Below the pieces are notes generated by a model that had not been told where the DNA came from, did no database searches, and was given only the letters and a program-made list of their open reading frames with translations. Below, one piece after another: positions 35,061-43,500 of a stretch of 64,000 bases of DNA. Each line of letters opens with the position of its first letter. Within the stretch, counting starts at the first letter, position 1. A program made the translations under genes and the position numbers. This stretch comes from Paucimonas lemoignei (GTDB lineage: Bacteria > Pseudomonadota > Gammaproteobacteria > Pseudomonadales > Pseudomonadaceae), in the NCBI GenBank assembly GCA_900475325.1, contig LS483371.1, positions 2,418,001 to 2,482,000 on the forward strand. The letters run 5' to 3'.

Positions 35061-36209
35061 ATGAAGATTGTCATCGCCCCTGATTCGTTCAAGGACAGCC
35101 TCAGTGCCGAAGGCGTTGCCAAGGCCATTGCCCAAGGCTTGAAGGAAATACTGCCTGATGCCGAACTCGTCCAGTGCCCCATGGCCGATGGTGGCGAAGG
35201 GACGGTAGAGGCGATTCTGGCGGTGATCAGCGGCGAGCGGCGCGAGGCTGTTGTCCGCGGCCCACTGGGCGTCGAGGTGACGGCCCGCTGGGGCTGGTTG
35301 CCTGAATCGCGCACGGCCATTATCGAAATGGCCGAAGCCAGCGGGTTGCAGTTGATTGCCCTTGAACAACGGGACGCCTGCCGCAGCTCATCGTTCGGCA
35401 CCGGGCAGTTGATTCTTGATGCACTGGACACCGGCGCGGAGAAAATCATCCTGACCATCGGCGGCAGTGCAACCAACGACGGCGGGGCTGGCATGCTCAG
35501 CGCTTTGGGCGCGAAGTTTTCTGATGCCGACGCAGGCGAGCTAGTGCCGGGTGGCCTGGCATTGGCGGGGCTGGCGGATATCGACCTTATTGGCATGGAT
35601 CCGCGCCTGCAGTCTGTGAGCTTTGAAGTGGCGGCCGATGTGAACAACCCGTTGTGTGGGCCTCGCGGAGCCTCTTTTGTGTTCGGTCCGCAGAAGGGTG
35701 CCAATGGCGAGCAGGTCGAGGCGCTGGACAAGGCCTTGGGGCATTTCGCCGATGGCTGCGCCAGGGTGCTCGAGCGTGATGTTCGGGATGAGCCAGGCTC
35801 GGGTGCTGCTGGCGGCATGGGGTTCGCTGCCAAGGCATTTCTGGGCGCCAGTTTTCGTCCGGGTGTTGAAGTGGTGGCCGAACTGGTCGATCTCGCTAGC
35901 AAGATCGAGGGCGCGGACCTGGTGATCACGGGCGAGGGCCGTTGCGATATCCAGACCCTGCACGGCAAGACGCCCATCGGTGTGGCCAGGGTTGCCCGCC
36001 AGCAGGGTGTGCCGGTGGTGATCATCGCCGGGACGCTGGGCGAGGGGTATGAGGGTTTGTATGAGCACGGGATTGATGCGGCGTTTGCCGTGGTCTCCGG
36101 GCCCATGACCCTGGCTGATGCCTGCGCGCAGGCCCCGCGTTTATTGCAGGAGCGGGCGCGGGATATTGGCAGGCTTTGGCAGTTGGGGCGCGCTACGCAT
36201 TCGCGGTAG
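35061..36209 (+). CDS. Glycerate kinase (GarK/GlxK type)
   Basis: 382-residue kinase that phosphorylates D-glycerate with ATP, feeding glycolysis; members make either 2- or 3-phosphoglycerate. The family signature is at the N-terminus (MKIVIAPDSFKDSLSA, then CPMADGGEGTVEAI), with TIGGSATNDGGAGML and ITGEGRCDIQTLHGKTP further on. The size matches the family. GGAGAG stands 7 bp before the ATG. Confidence 0.95.
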   Translation: MKIVIAPDSFKDSLSAEGVAKAIAQGLKEILPDAELVQCPMADGGEGTVEAILAVISGERREAVVRGPLGVEVTARWGWLPESRTAIIEMAEASGLQLIALEQRDACRSSSFGTGQLILDALDTGAEKIILTIGGSATNDGGAGMLSALGAKFSDADAGELVPGGLALAGLADIDLIGMDPRLQSVSFEVAADVNNPLCGPRGASFVFGPQKGANGEQVEALDKALGHFADGCARVLERDVRDEPGSGAAGGMGFAAKAFLGASFRPGVEVVAELVDLASKIEGADLVITGEGRCDIQTLHGKTPIGVARVARQQGVPVVIIAGTLGEGYEGLYEHGIDAAFAVVSGPMTLADACAQAPRLLQERARDIGRLWQLGRATHSR

Positions 36210-36278
36210 GAGCTGCCTTAGGCTGCGGTGTGTCTGACCCACAGCCTTCGCGACCGTCGCAACCTCCGATTGCTCCTT
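36207..36278. repeat. REP-like element after glycerate kinase
   Basis: TAGGAGCTGCCTTAGGCTGC opens and a loosely inverted TTGCTCCTTA closes a stretch that includes GGCTGCGGTG and CACAGCC. It starts at the stop codon of the kinase gene and could serve as its 3' structure. Confidence 0.5.
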
Positions 36279-36329
36279 ATATGTTCAGACTTCATGCGTT
36301 CAGAGCTTCGTCGAATCAGAGCGTCGCGC

Positions 36330-36409
36330 CAGGAGTCGAGTAGCAACAACAGCATCCGGGTGCTGCGGAGTCAGGTTCCGTCCTGACGGCCGGGTCACTT
36401 TTGTTTTGG
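36330..36409 (-). repeat. Long extragenic repeat copy 4, end fragment left of the IS
   Basis: AGTAGCAACAACAGCATCCG through GACGGCCGGGTCACTTTTG matches the start of copy 3 (50535-50600). The homology stops 9 bp before the insertion sequence. Confidence 0.85.
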
Positions 36410-37671
36410 TGTACGGACCGGGCACATCGCTTACACGTGTACGGGGACATGGTTAACACTTTCTGGCGAACCCACTTCGCCGGGAAGCCATCATGCCTTG
36501 GAATACGAGAGATGCCATGAGCCTGAAAAAAGAGTTCATTGCCTTAGCGCTGCAACCCGGCAGCAACAAAAGGGATTTGTGTCGGCGCTTTGGTATCAGT
36601 GCGCCGACAGCATACAAATGGCTTAAGCGTTACGAGATGCAGGGGCTGCAGGGATTGGAGGAGTACTCCCGCCGACCTATTTCTAGCCCTAAGCTGACTC
36701 AGCCATCCTTGGAGGCGCAGGTCGTAAAGCTTCGGCAGGAACAACCCGCTTGGGGCGGACGCAAGATAAGCAGCATGCTCAGCCAGTGTGTTGCCCCCAG
36801 CACCGTCACCAATATCCTGCATCGCAATGGACTGATTCTGCCGCGTGAAAACCCGGGTCAAGGAGTAGGCAGGCGTTTTGAGCACGAGGCACCTAATGAC
36901 CTTTGGCAGATGGATTTCAAGGGGCACTTCGCCATCCAACAAGGCCGCTGTCATCCGCTAACGTTGCTGGATGATCACTCTCGGTTCAACCTGGCAATCG
37001 AGGCATGTGCCAATGAACAAAGAGGCACTGTCCAGCAAAGACTGACTGATATCTTCCGCCGCTTTGGCCTGCCTGCACGACTCAATCTGGATAATGGATC
37101 GCCTTGGGGCGCGCCGCGTAATCCTGGAGAGCTCTCTGAACTGAGTATCTGGCTGGTGCGCTTGGGCATCCGGGTAAGCTTCAGTCGCCCTCGACATCCG
37201 CAAACGAACGGCAAGCTGGAGCGTTTTCATCGTTCACTTAAGGCCGAGGTTATCGATGGGCGCCACTTTCGTACCCTCACTGAAGCCCAGGTGGCCTTCG
37301 ACCAATGGCGTGAAATTTATAACCATCAGCGCCCTCACGAAGCGCTGGGTTATCAAGTCCCGATGAGTCGCTATAGGGCCAGCCCATGGACCTTTCCAGA
37401 GAAGCTGTCGCCATTCGAATATGGCCCTGACGATGTATTGGCCAAGGTCTACCACAGCCGATTTCGCTTCAGGAAACGCTACTTCAGCATTGCCAAGGGC
37501 CTGGTAGGGCAACTGATTGCCATCAGACCTAACCCTGACAGTGAGGACCTGTTCAATATCTATTTCTGTCATCACTTGCTGCGAACCATCGACATCAATC
37601 AGCCGGACTACAGTTGAGGATGTGTAAAGCATGTGTCCGCACACGTGTAAGCGATGTGTCCAGTCCGTACA
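36410..37671 (+). mobile_element. Complete IS481-family insertion sequence (1262 bp)
   Basis: Bounded by inverted repeats of 31 bp with two mismatches: TGTACGGACCGGGCACATCG at the left end (36410) and TGTACGGACTGGACACATCG inward from the right end (37671), both continuing CTTACACGTGT. Ends beginning TGT are typical of IS481. One intact transposase gene lies inside. The bases next to the two ends do not form a clear target duplication. Both flanks are ends of a long extragenic repeat. Confidence 0.9.
36493..37617 (+). CDS. IS481-family transposase
   Basis: 374-residue DDE transposase. The N-terminal helix-turn-helix is at about residues 15-75 (LCRRFGISAPTAYKWLKRY, ending SRRP). The catalytic triad is in LWQMDFKGHF (Asp), RLNLDNGSPWG (Asp) and GKLERFHRSLKAEV (Glu). 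The integrase core ends with YNHQRPHEALGYQVPMSRY. The gene is intact and the ends are well preserved, so the element may be active. A second in-frame ATG lies at 36517. Confidence 0.95.
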   Translation: MPWNTRDAMSLKKEFIALALQPGSNKRDLCRRFGISAPTAYKWLKRYEMQGLQGLEEYSRRPISSPKLTQPSLEAQVVKLRQEQPAWGGRKISSMLSQCVAPSTVTNILHRNGLILPRENPGQGVGRRFEHEAPNDLWQMDFKGHFAIQQGRCHPLTLLDDHSRFNLAIEACANEQRGTVQQRLTDIFRRFGLPARLNLDNGSPWGAPRNPGELSELSIWLVRLGIRVSFSRPRHPQTNGKLERFHRSLKAEVIDGRHFRTLTEAQVAFDQWREIYNHQRPHEALGYQVPMSRYRASPWTFPEKLSPFEYGPDDVLAKVYHSRFRFRKRYFSIAKGLVGQLIAIRPNPDSEDLFNIYFCHHLLRTIDINQPDYS

Positions 37672-37745
37672 CGCTTTTCGAAAGTGACGCGCCGTAAGGG
37701 CGCAAAGGTGAATCAGCGCCACCGCCGATACCGGATATGCAGGGT
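37672..37745 (-). repeat. Long extragenic repeat copy 4, end fragment right of the IS
   Basis: CGCTTTTCGAAAGTGACGCG, then GCCGTAAGGGCGCAAAGGTG and CGGATATGCAGG, match the far end of copy 3 (51113-51182). The roughly 500-bp core of the repeat is absent here. Confidence 0.85.
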
Positions 37746-37839
37746 CTTTCTTGCATTCCAGCAGCCATAGGCATCGCGTGAGTCCAAGAGCTATTGGGTG
37801 ATGCAGGTTGATGCGGTATCCCCAAGCCACGCGTTCAAA

Positions 37840-38244
37840 TCACCGTCCAGCACCCTCTGGCAGCTTGGCAATCACCTTGATCTCGAAATCAAAACCATAC
37901 AGCCAGGTCACGCCGACCGCCGTCAGGGTTGGGTGCGGCGCGTTGCCCCAGAACTCCGGGACCACCTCCCAGATACTCTCGAATGTCGATTGCGGATCGA
38001 CCATGAACACCGTCACATCAATCACGTCATCGAAACTGCAGCCTGCGGTTTCCAGGATCGAGTTCAGGTTGGTAAACGCCTGCCTGACCTGGGTTTGCAG
38101 ATCCGGTTCGGGGGAGCCATCTTCGGTGCTGCCCACCTGGCCAGAAACGAACAGAAACCCGTTGGAACGGATGGCGGGCGAGTAGCGATTGCGCTCGTAC
38201 AACGCGCGGCGACCGGCTGGGAAAACAACGTCACGTACTGTCAT
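37840..38244 (-). CDS. Rid-family (YjgF/YER057c/UK114) protein without the RidA catalytic arginine
   Basis: 134-residue protein of the Rid fold, normally trimeric and cytoplasmic. GFLFVSGQVG and QVRQAFTNLNSILETAGCSF are typical. In RidA proper an arginine in the PARS motif holds the imine substrate; here the matching segment reads APHPTLTAVGV, with Pro in that place, so this is a different Rid subgroup and may not be an imine deaminase. AAGGAG 8 bp before the ATG at 38244 sets the start. It is divergent from a LysR gene that probably controls it. Confidence 0.88.
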   Translation of the reverse strand: MTVRDVVFPAGRRALYERNRYSPAIRSNGFLFVSGQVGSTEDGSPEPDLQTQVRQAFTNLNSILETAGCSFDDVIDVTVFMVDPQSTFESIWEVVPEFWGNAPHPTLTAVGVTWLYGFDFEIKVIAKLPEGAGR

Positions 38245-38386
38245 GTCAGACTCCTTGAGCGGGATCAGAACGTGACCCCGTAAACGATGGCCTGACTTTA
38301 AGGGGCTTGCGTGGCAGGGATAAACAGGCAACTGTAGTTATCACTGTTTGTAATTCCCAAACAATCCATGAGTGGATGAGGCGCCA

Positions 38387-39322
38387 ATGGACCGTTTTGA
38401 TGCGATGCAGGCGTTTGCCCGGGTGGTTGAAGCGGGGAGTTTCACCAAGGCCGCTGAAACCCTGCACATGAGCAAAACCAGCGTGACTCAGCTAGTGCAA
38501 CAGCTTGAAGCCAGGCTGCGGGTCAAGTTGCTCAACCGCACCACGCGCAAGGTCAACGTCACGGCGGATGGCGCGGTGTACTACGAGCGGGTGATACGCC
38601 TGCTGGCCGATCTGGACGACGCCGAAACCAGTCTCTCCGGCGCGGCCAGTCTTCCTCGTGGCAGGCTGCGCGTCGACGTACCCAGCCCGTTGGCCGCCCT
38701 GATCCTGGTGCCCGCGCTGCCGGAATTTCATGCCCGCTACCCCGATATCCAGATCGACATGGGCGTCAGCGACCGGATGGTGGACCTGGTGGGCGATAAC
38801 GTGGACTGCGTGGTGCGCGGCGGCGAGATGACGGATCAGTCTCTGATTGCCCGGCGGGTCGGCGATTTGCAGATGAGCGTCTATGCTGCGCCAGCCTATC
38901 TGCGGCGCCTGGGCGTGCCTGAACATCCCCGCGAGCTGGAGGATTCGGAGCACCGGATTGTCGGTTTCCTGTGGGCGCGGACCGGCAAGGCGCTGCCCTA
39001 TGCCATGCGCAATGGCAGTGGGAGTAGCAGTGAAAGCGTGAAGGTCCACGGGCGCTATGTGTTGGCGGTGGATGATGGCAACGCCTACATGGCGGCGGGG
39101 CTGGCAGGGCTGGGTGTGCTGTGGTTGCCGGACTACATGGCGAAGGCTCATCTGGCCAGCGGAGCGCTGGTGCCTGTATTTGGGGGCTGGCAGTTGGAAC
39201 CGATGCCGCTCTATATTGCGTTTCCGCCCAACCGGCATATCAGTATCAAACTGCGGGTATTTCTGGACTGGGTGATAGAGCTGATGGCGAAACATGCACC
39301 GCGGCTTGCCAAGGAAGTTTGA
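38387..39322 (+). CDS. LysR-family regulator (CrgA/DhaR-like group)
   Basis: 311-residue LysR regulator. The helix-turn-helix occupies residues 1-60 (MDRFDAMQAFARVVEAGSFT, AAETLHMSKTSVTQLVQQLE, LLNRTTRKVNVT), a form common in the CrgA-like group. The effector domain follows. The ATG at 38387 has GATGAGG just upstream and is preferred to a GTG at 38372. It is divergent from the Rid-family gene across 142 bp. Target and effector are unknown. Confidence 0.92.
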   Translation: MDRFDAMQAFARVVEAGSFTKAAETLHMSKTSVTQLVQQLEARLRVKLLNRTTRKVNVTADGAVYYERVIRLLADLDDAETSLSGAASLPRGRLRVDVPSPLAALILVPALPEFHARYPDIQIDMGVSDRMVDLVGDNVDCVVRGGEMTDQSLIARRVGDLQMSVYAAPAYLRRLGVPEHPRELEDSEHRIVGFLWARTGKALPYAMRNGSGSSSESVKVHGRYVLAVDDGNAYMAAGLAGLGVLWLPDYMAKAHLASGALVPVFGGWQLEPMPLYIAFPPNRHISIKLRVFLDWVIELMAKHAPRLAKEV

Positions 39323-39404
39323 TGAGTTCACCAGGAGGCGAAGTTATCGCTCGCCGCCTCTTAACGTTTACGGCCTGATATTTCTCGTTCGCAAAGTTTA
39401 TTTG

Positions 39405-39430
39405 TATTCGAATAGCACTCGAATGAGTGC
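39405..39430. promoter_or_regulatory. Two adjoining palindromes upstream of the soluble histidine kinase
   Basis: TATTCGAATA (39405-39414) is directly followed by GCACTC-GAAT-GAGTGC (39415-39430). TCGAAT occurs in both and TCGATT follows at 39435, suggesting a multi-site operator about 90-115 bp before the kinase start. No regulator is assigned. Confidence 0.4.
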
Positions 39431-39521
39431 ATACTCGATTCAACGGCCTTTCATAGGGTGTTTTTTAAAAAAAAAACCATGTGCCAACTGCCCTCACGCC
39501 TTGTATTTGAAGGGAATAACT

Positions 39522-40448
39522 ATGGAAGGCGCGAAAGCTGCTTCCTCCGAGGGGTCTATCGAGCCGGTCAACGGCGCGATAACGCCCGACGAGCCGCTGG
39601 ATGCTGCGCTGCGTGCCCTGGGGGTCAAGCAGGCAGAACAGGATGATCTGGTCGGCAAGCTGGAGATCGCCCAGACGCAACTGCTGCAATCGGAGCGCCT
39701 GGCGAGCATTGGGCAGCTTGCGGCCGGTGTGGCGCATGAAATCAATAACCCGGTGGGTTATGTCTTTTCCAACCTCAAAACCCTGGCCGGTTATGTCGAC
39801 GATCTGCTGCGCATTATTGATGCGGTCGATACCGTCGCGAATCTGGATGAGTTGCGCCAGCTCAAACTCAGCCTGGAATATGACTACATTCGCAATGACG
39901 TCGAAGCCTTGATTGTCGAATCCGAAGACGGCATCGACAGGGTCAAGAAGATCATCACCGCCCTCAAGGATTTCTCGCATATCGAAGAAGAGGAATTTCT
40001 CGAGGCCGACTTGCTGCGCGGTTTTGAGTCGACCTTGAACATGGTCAACAACGAACTCAAATACAAAGCCGAAGTGGTCAGGGAGTTTGCCGTCTTGCCG
40101 CAAGTGCAGTGCATTCCCTCGCAAATCAATCAGGTGGTGATGAACCTGTTGATCAATGCCGCCCACGCCATTGATCAGTTCGGGGTCATCACCCTGCGTT
40201 GCGGCCATGCAGGGGAGTGGGTCTGGGTGGAGGTGCAGGACACCGGCAAAGGCATTGAGCCGCAAGTGCTCAAGCGCATCTATGACCCGTTCTTCACCAC
40301 CAAACCGGTTGGGCAGGGGACGGGGCTGGGGCTGACCCTTTCGTACAACATTTTGCAAAAGCACCACGGTCGGTTCGAGGTCCATAGCGAGCCGGAGCAA
40401 GGTTCGAGGTTTCGCTTCTGGTTACCGGTGCGTCAGCCGGGCCAGTAG
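39522..40448 (+). CDS. Soluble histidine kinase without a sensor domain
   Basis: 308-residue kinase without membrane segments. A short coiled coil (about residues 25-55) leads to the phosphorylation box SIGQLAAGVAHEINNPVGYV (His about 72). A roughly 100-residue helical insert separates it from the HATPase domain (VVMNLLINAAHAI, YDPFFTTKPVGQGTGLGLTL). GAAGGGA before the ATG at 39522 supports this start; the frame extends upstream only through promoter-like DNA. It lies 52 bp before the giant GGDEF-EAL protein, whose C-terminal receiver is the obvious partner. Confidence 0.9.
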   Translation: MEGAKAASSEGSIEPVNGAITPDEPLDAALRALGVKQAEQDDLVGKLEIAQTQLLQSERLASIGQLAAGVAHEINNPVGYVFSNLKTLAGYVDDLLRIIDAVDTVANLDELRQLKLSLEYDYIRNDVEALIVESEDGIDRVKKIITALKDFSHIEEEEFLEADLLRGFESTLNMVNNELKYKAEVVREFAVLPQVQCIPSQINQVVMNLLINAAHAIDQFGVITLRCGHAGEWVWVEVQDTGKGIEPQVLKRIYDPFFTTKPVGQGTGLGLTLSYNILQKHHGRFEVHSEPEQGSRFRFWLPVRQPGQ

Positions 40449-40500
40449 CTGGGCAGTCAACGCTATCTCAATCACGGATCGACATGAGGCTGGGCAAACA

Positions 40501-43500
40501 ATGAGAAATGGTCACGTCGTCAGCCAGATCTACATCCACCTGGTTGCCTTTGCCCTGGCCGCATTCAGCGTGGTGGGCCTGTATGGATTCCTGTTCATCG
40601 ACGCCGCCAGCCGCCTCAAAGTGCAGAGCCTGTCGGATGTGGCCGTGGCAGGTTTACTGGTTGCCGCAGGGCTGCTCAGCGCTGCCCACCATCGGCACCG
40701 GCTCAGCGTCTTGTTTGCCAGCCTGCTGATCATGCTAAGTGTCTATACCGTCGTGCATAACCTGGCGGTGCCGAGTCTTGAGTGGGGCACCTCGTGGGCC
40801 ACCGGCCTGTTGCGCATGCACAGCCCGTTGGCGGTGGTATTGGGCATCACGGGCCTGGTCATGGCGTGCGCACATCGCAGCGTACCGGGCAAATGGCTGG
40901 CCAGAGGCTGCGGCGTCGGGCTGGTGGTGGTGATCCTCCTGACACATGTCACCTCCTGGTGGACAGGGCTGAGTATCGAGCAGATCGGGTTTCGCACTGA
41001 GCTCAACTACATCGTTCATCTGTTCCTCATATTCATCAGCGTTGCGTTGGTGTTGCTGCCGCAGTTGCCGGATAACCGCAGCCAGCTCATGGATCGCCTG
41101 ACTGTGGCGGCGGGCATCAGCGGGGCTTTCACCACGGTCATCAGCTGGTTTCTGCTCAGTCAGCAACACTTTGCCAATCAGGACCCGGCCGACAGCTTCG
41201 CCGTGACCTATCTGCCCAATCTGATCCTGGGCCTTGGGCTGATTTTCAGTTTCCTGATCATGACCAGTCAGCGTCTGGCGCGCCTGGCACTCAAGCATGC
41301 CGAACACCTGCGGCTGGCCAACCATGCCCTGCAGGACAGTCTGCGAGAACAGGCCAGTCTGCAGGCGCTGAACCAGCGCATCGTGGAGTTTTCCGAGGAC
41401 ATTCTGTGCTCCCTGGACGAGCACTGCCGTTTCACCCAGCTGAGCCCGTCAACGATGATCGTGCTGGGGTATCGACCGGAGGACATGCTCGGTCAGTCGA
41501 TCTTTGATTACCTGGTGGCCGAGGATCAGGCGCCGACCCAGACCATCCTGCGGGCCATGATCGACGGCGGCGAACGGCATCATTTTCGCTGCAGCTTCCG
41601 CCGCCAGGATGGCGTCGTGGTTCACCTGCACTGGACCGGGCGCTGGTCGGCCAGCGAGCGCACGCTGTTTGCCATGGCTCATGACGTGACACCGCTGGTG
41701 GGCAGCGAAAGTTTTTATCGCTCGCTATTCGCGTTCAACCCCGATCCGGTGTACTCCTTCGATCTGGATGGCCGCCTCACCAGCGTGAACCGCGCCGGTT
41801 GCTCGCTTGCCGATTACAACGAAGACGAGCTGCTGGGCGAACATCTGTCGGTGCTGATGCACAACGAGGATTCTTCGACACTGGCCGATTACGTCACCAC
41901 GGCCATCAGCGGCGGCACGTTGCGAGACGAAGGGCTGCTGCGCACCCGTGGTGGGCAGTTGATCGACGTGGGCCTGACTCATTTGCCGATCATCATTGAT
42001 GAAAAGATTGTCGGCGGCTTCGGCATCGCCAAGGATTTCAGCTATCGCAATCACACCTTGCGGGCGTTGCGCGAGGCGTTGCAGCATTCCGAGCACCAGG
42101 CCGAGCTGTTGGGTGGGCTGAGTGAAACGGCGGTGAATATCAACAGCATCATCAACAGCCATAACCAGAGCGACACCTTGCTCGACTACATGGCTGAACG
42201 CTTGCGCTTGCTGTTGGGGGCGCACCAGTCGGTCATCCACCTGAGCCCGACGGCCGAGGGTGCCCCCGGCATCTACTCGACTTCGTTATCGGAAAAATAC
42301 CCCACCCATCCTCAGGATCACTGGATCAGTGATGAGCTGGAATTCAGCGCGAAGATTCGCGACACCAATCAGCCGATTCTGCTCACCCGAGACCAGCTGA
42401 GGAACGACTCGCGCTGGCACAGCCAGGATGTTGAGGGCGCCGGGTCCGGAGCTACCAGGAGGGGGTGGCTGGCCGTGCCGCTCAAGGACCACGACGGCAC
42501 CAACCTGGGCCTGCTGCAGCTGTCGGACAAGTACGAAGGTGATTTCGATCAGGACGATCTGGCCATCGCTCAACAGTTTGCGCAGATGGCCGTGGCGGTC
42601 ATGAAAAACAGCCAGTTGGTGCAAAAGGTGTTGGCGGGCGAGCGGCGCTTGAAGACCCAGTTGGAATTCACCTCGGCGATCACCAACAGCGTCAGTGAAG
42701 GGCTGTTGGCAGTGAATCGCCACGGCGTACTGACGTTCATCAATCCCACGGCGGCCAACCTGCTGAATCAGCCGGCACAGGCGCTGCTGGGGCAGGCTCT
42801 GGGGCACTACCTGCCGCTGGCGCTCAGTGACAGTGAGCACAGCGCGCGCACCAGCAGTTATCACGGCGAAGTGAGCCAGGGCCTGTCGCCTCAGGGCGAA
42901 CGCTACCTGGCCTTTGACAGCGCACCGTTGATCAACGACGAAGGTCCGCAGGGCTGGGTGGTGGCGCTGCGGGATATTTCCGAACAGAAGCGCTTCGAGT
43001 CCGAACTTGCCTACAACGCCAGCCACGATGTGCTGACCGGGTTGCCCAATCGGGCCCTGCTGGAAGATCGTCTGGTCCAGTGCTGCGCGTTCAGCGTGCG
43101 CTACAAACGCAGCCTGGCGGTGATGTTCATCGACCTGGACGGTTTCAAGCCGATCAACGACAGCCTGGGGCACAGTGTCGGTGACCTGATCCTGATTGAA
43201 GTGGCGCGGCGCATGGAACAGCAGGTCCGACCTGGCGACACCGTGGCACGCATGGGCGGCGACGAGTTCGTCATCATCCTGCCGGACCTGGAAAAAGATG
43301 AGGACGTGTTGCTGGTCGCCAAACGCGTGATCGAGCACATCGGCCGGGTCTATACGATTGACGGTACGCAGCTGCAGATCACCGCAAGTATGGGCATCAC
43401 CCTGAGCGACGGGCGCATCGAACAGCCCATGCACTTGATCCAGCAGGCTGACCTTGCGATGTACAAGGCCAAGCAGCAGGGCAAGAACAACTGCCAGTGG

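Noticed and set aside
36410..37671. Target-site duplication of the IS
   Set aside because: Bases next to the two ends (GTTTTGG and CGCTTTT) do not match as a direct repeat.
39294..39521. N-terminal extension of the soluble kinase
   Set aside because: It overlaps the end of the LysR gene and the palindromic promoter region, and the ATG at 39522 has a proper ribosome binding site.
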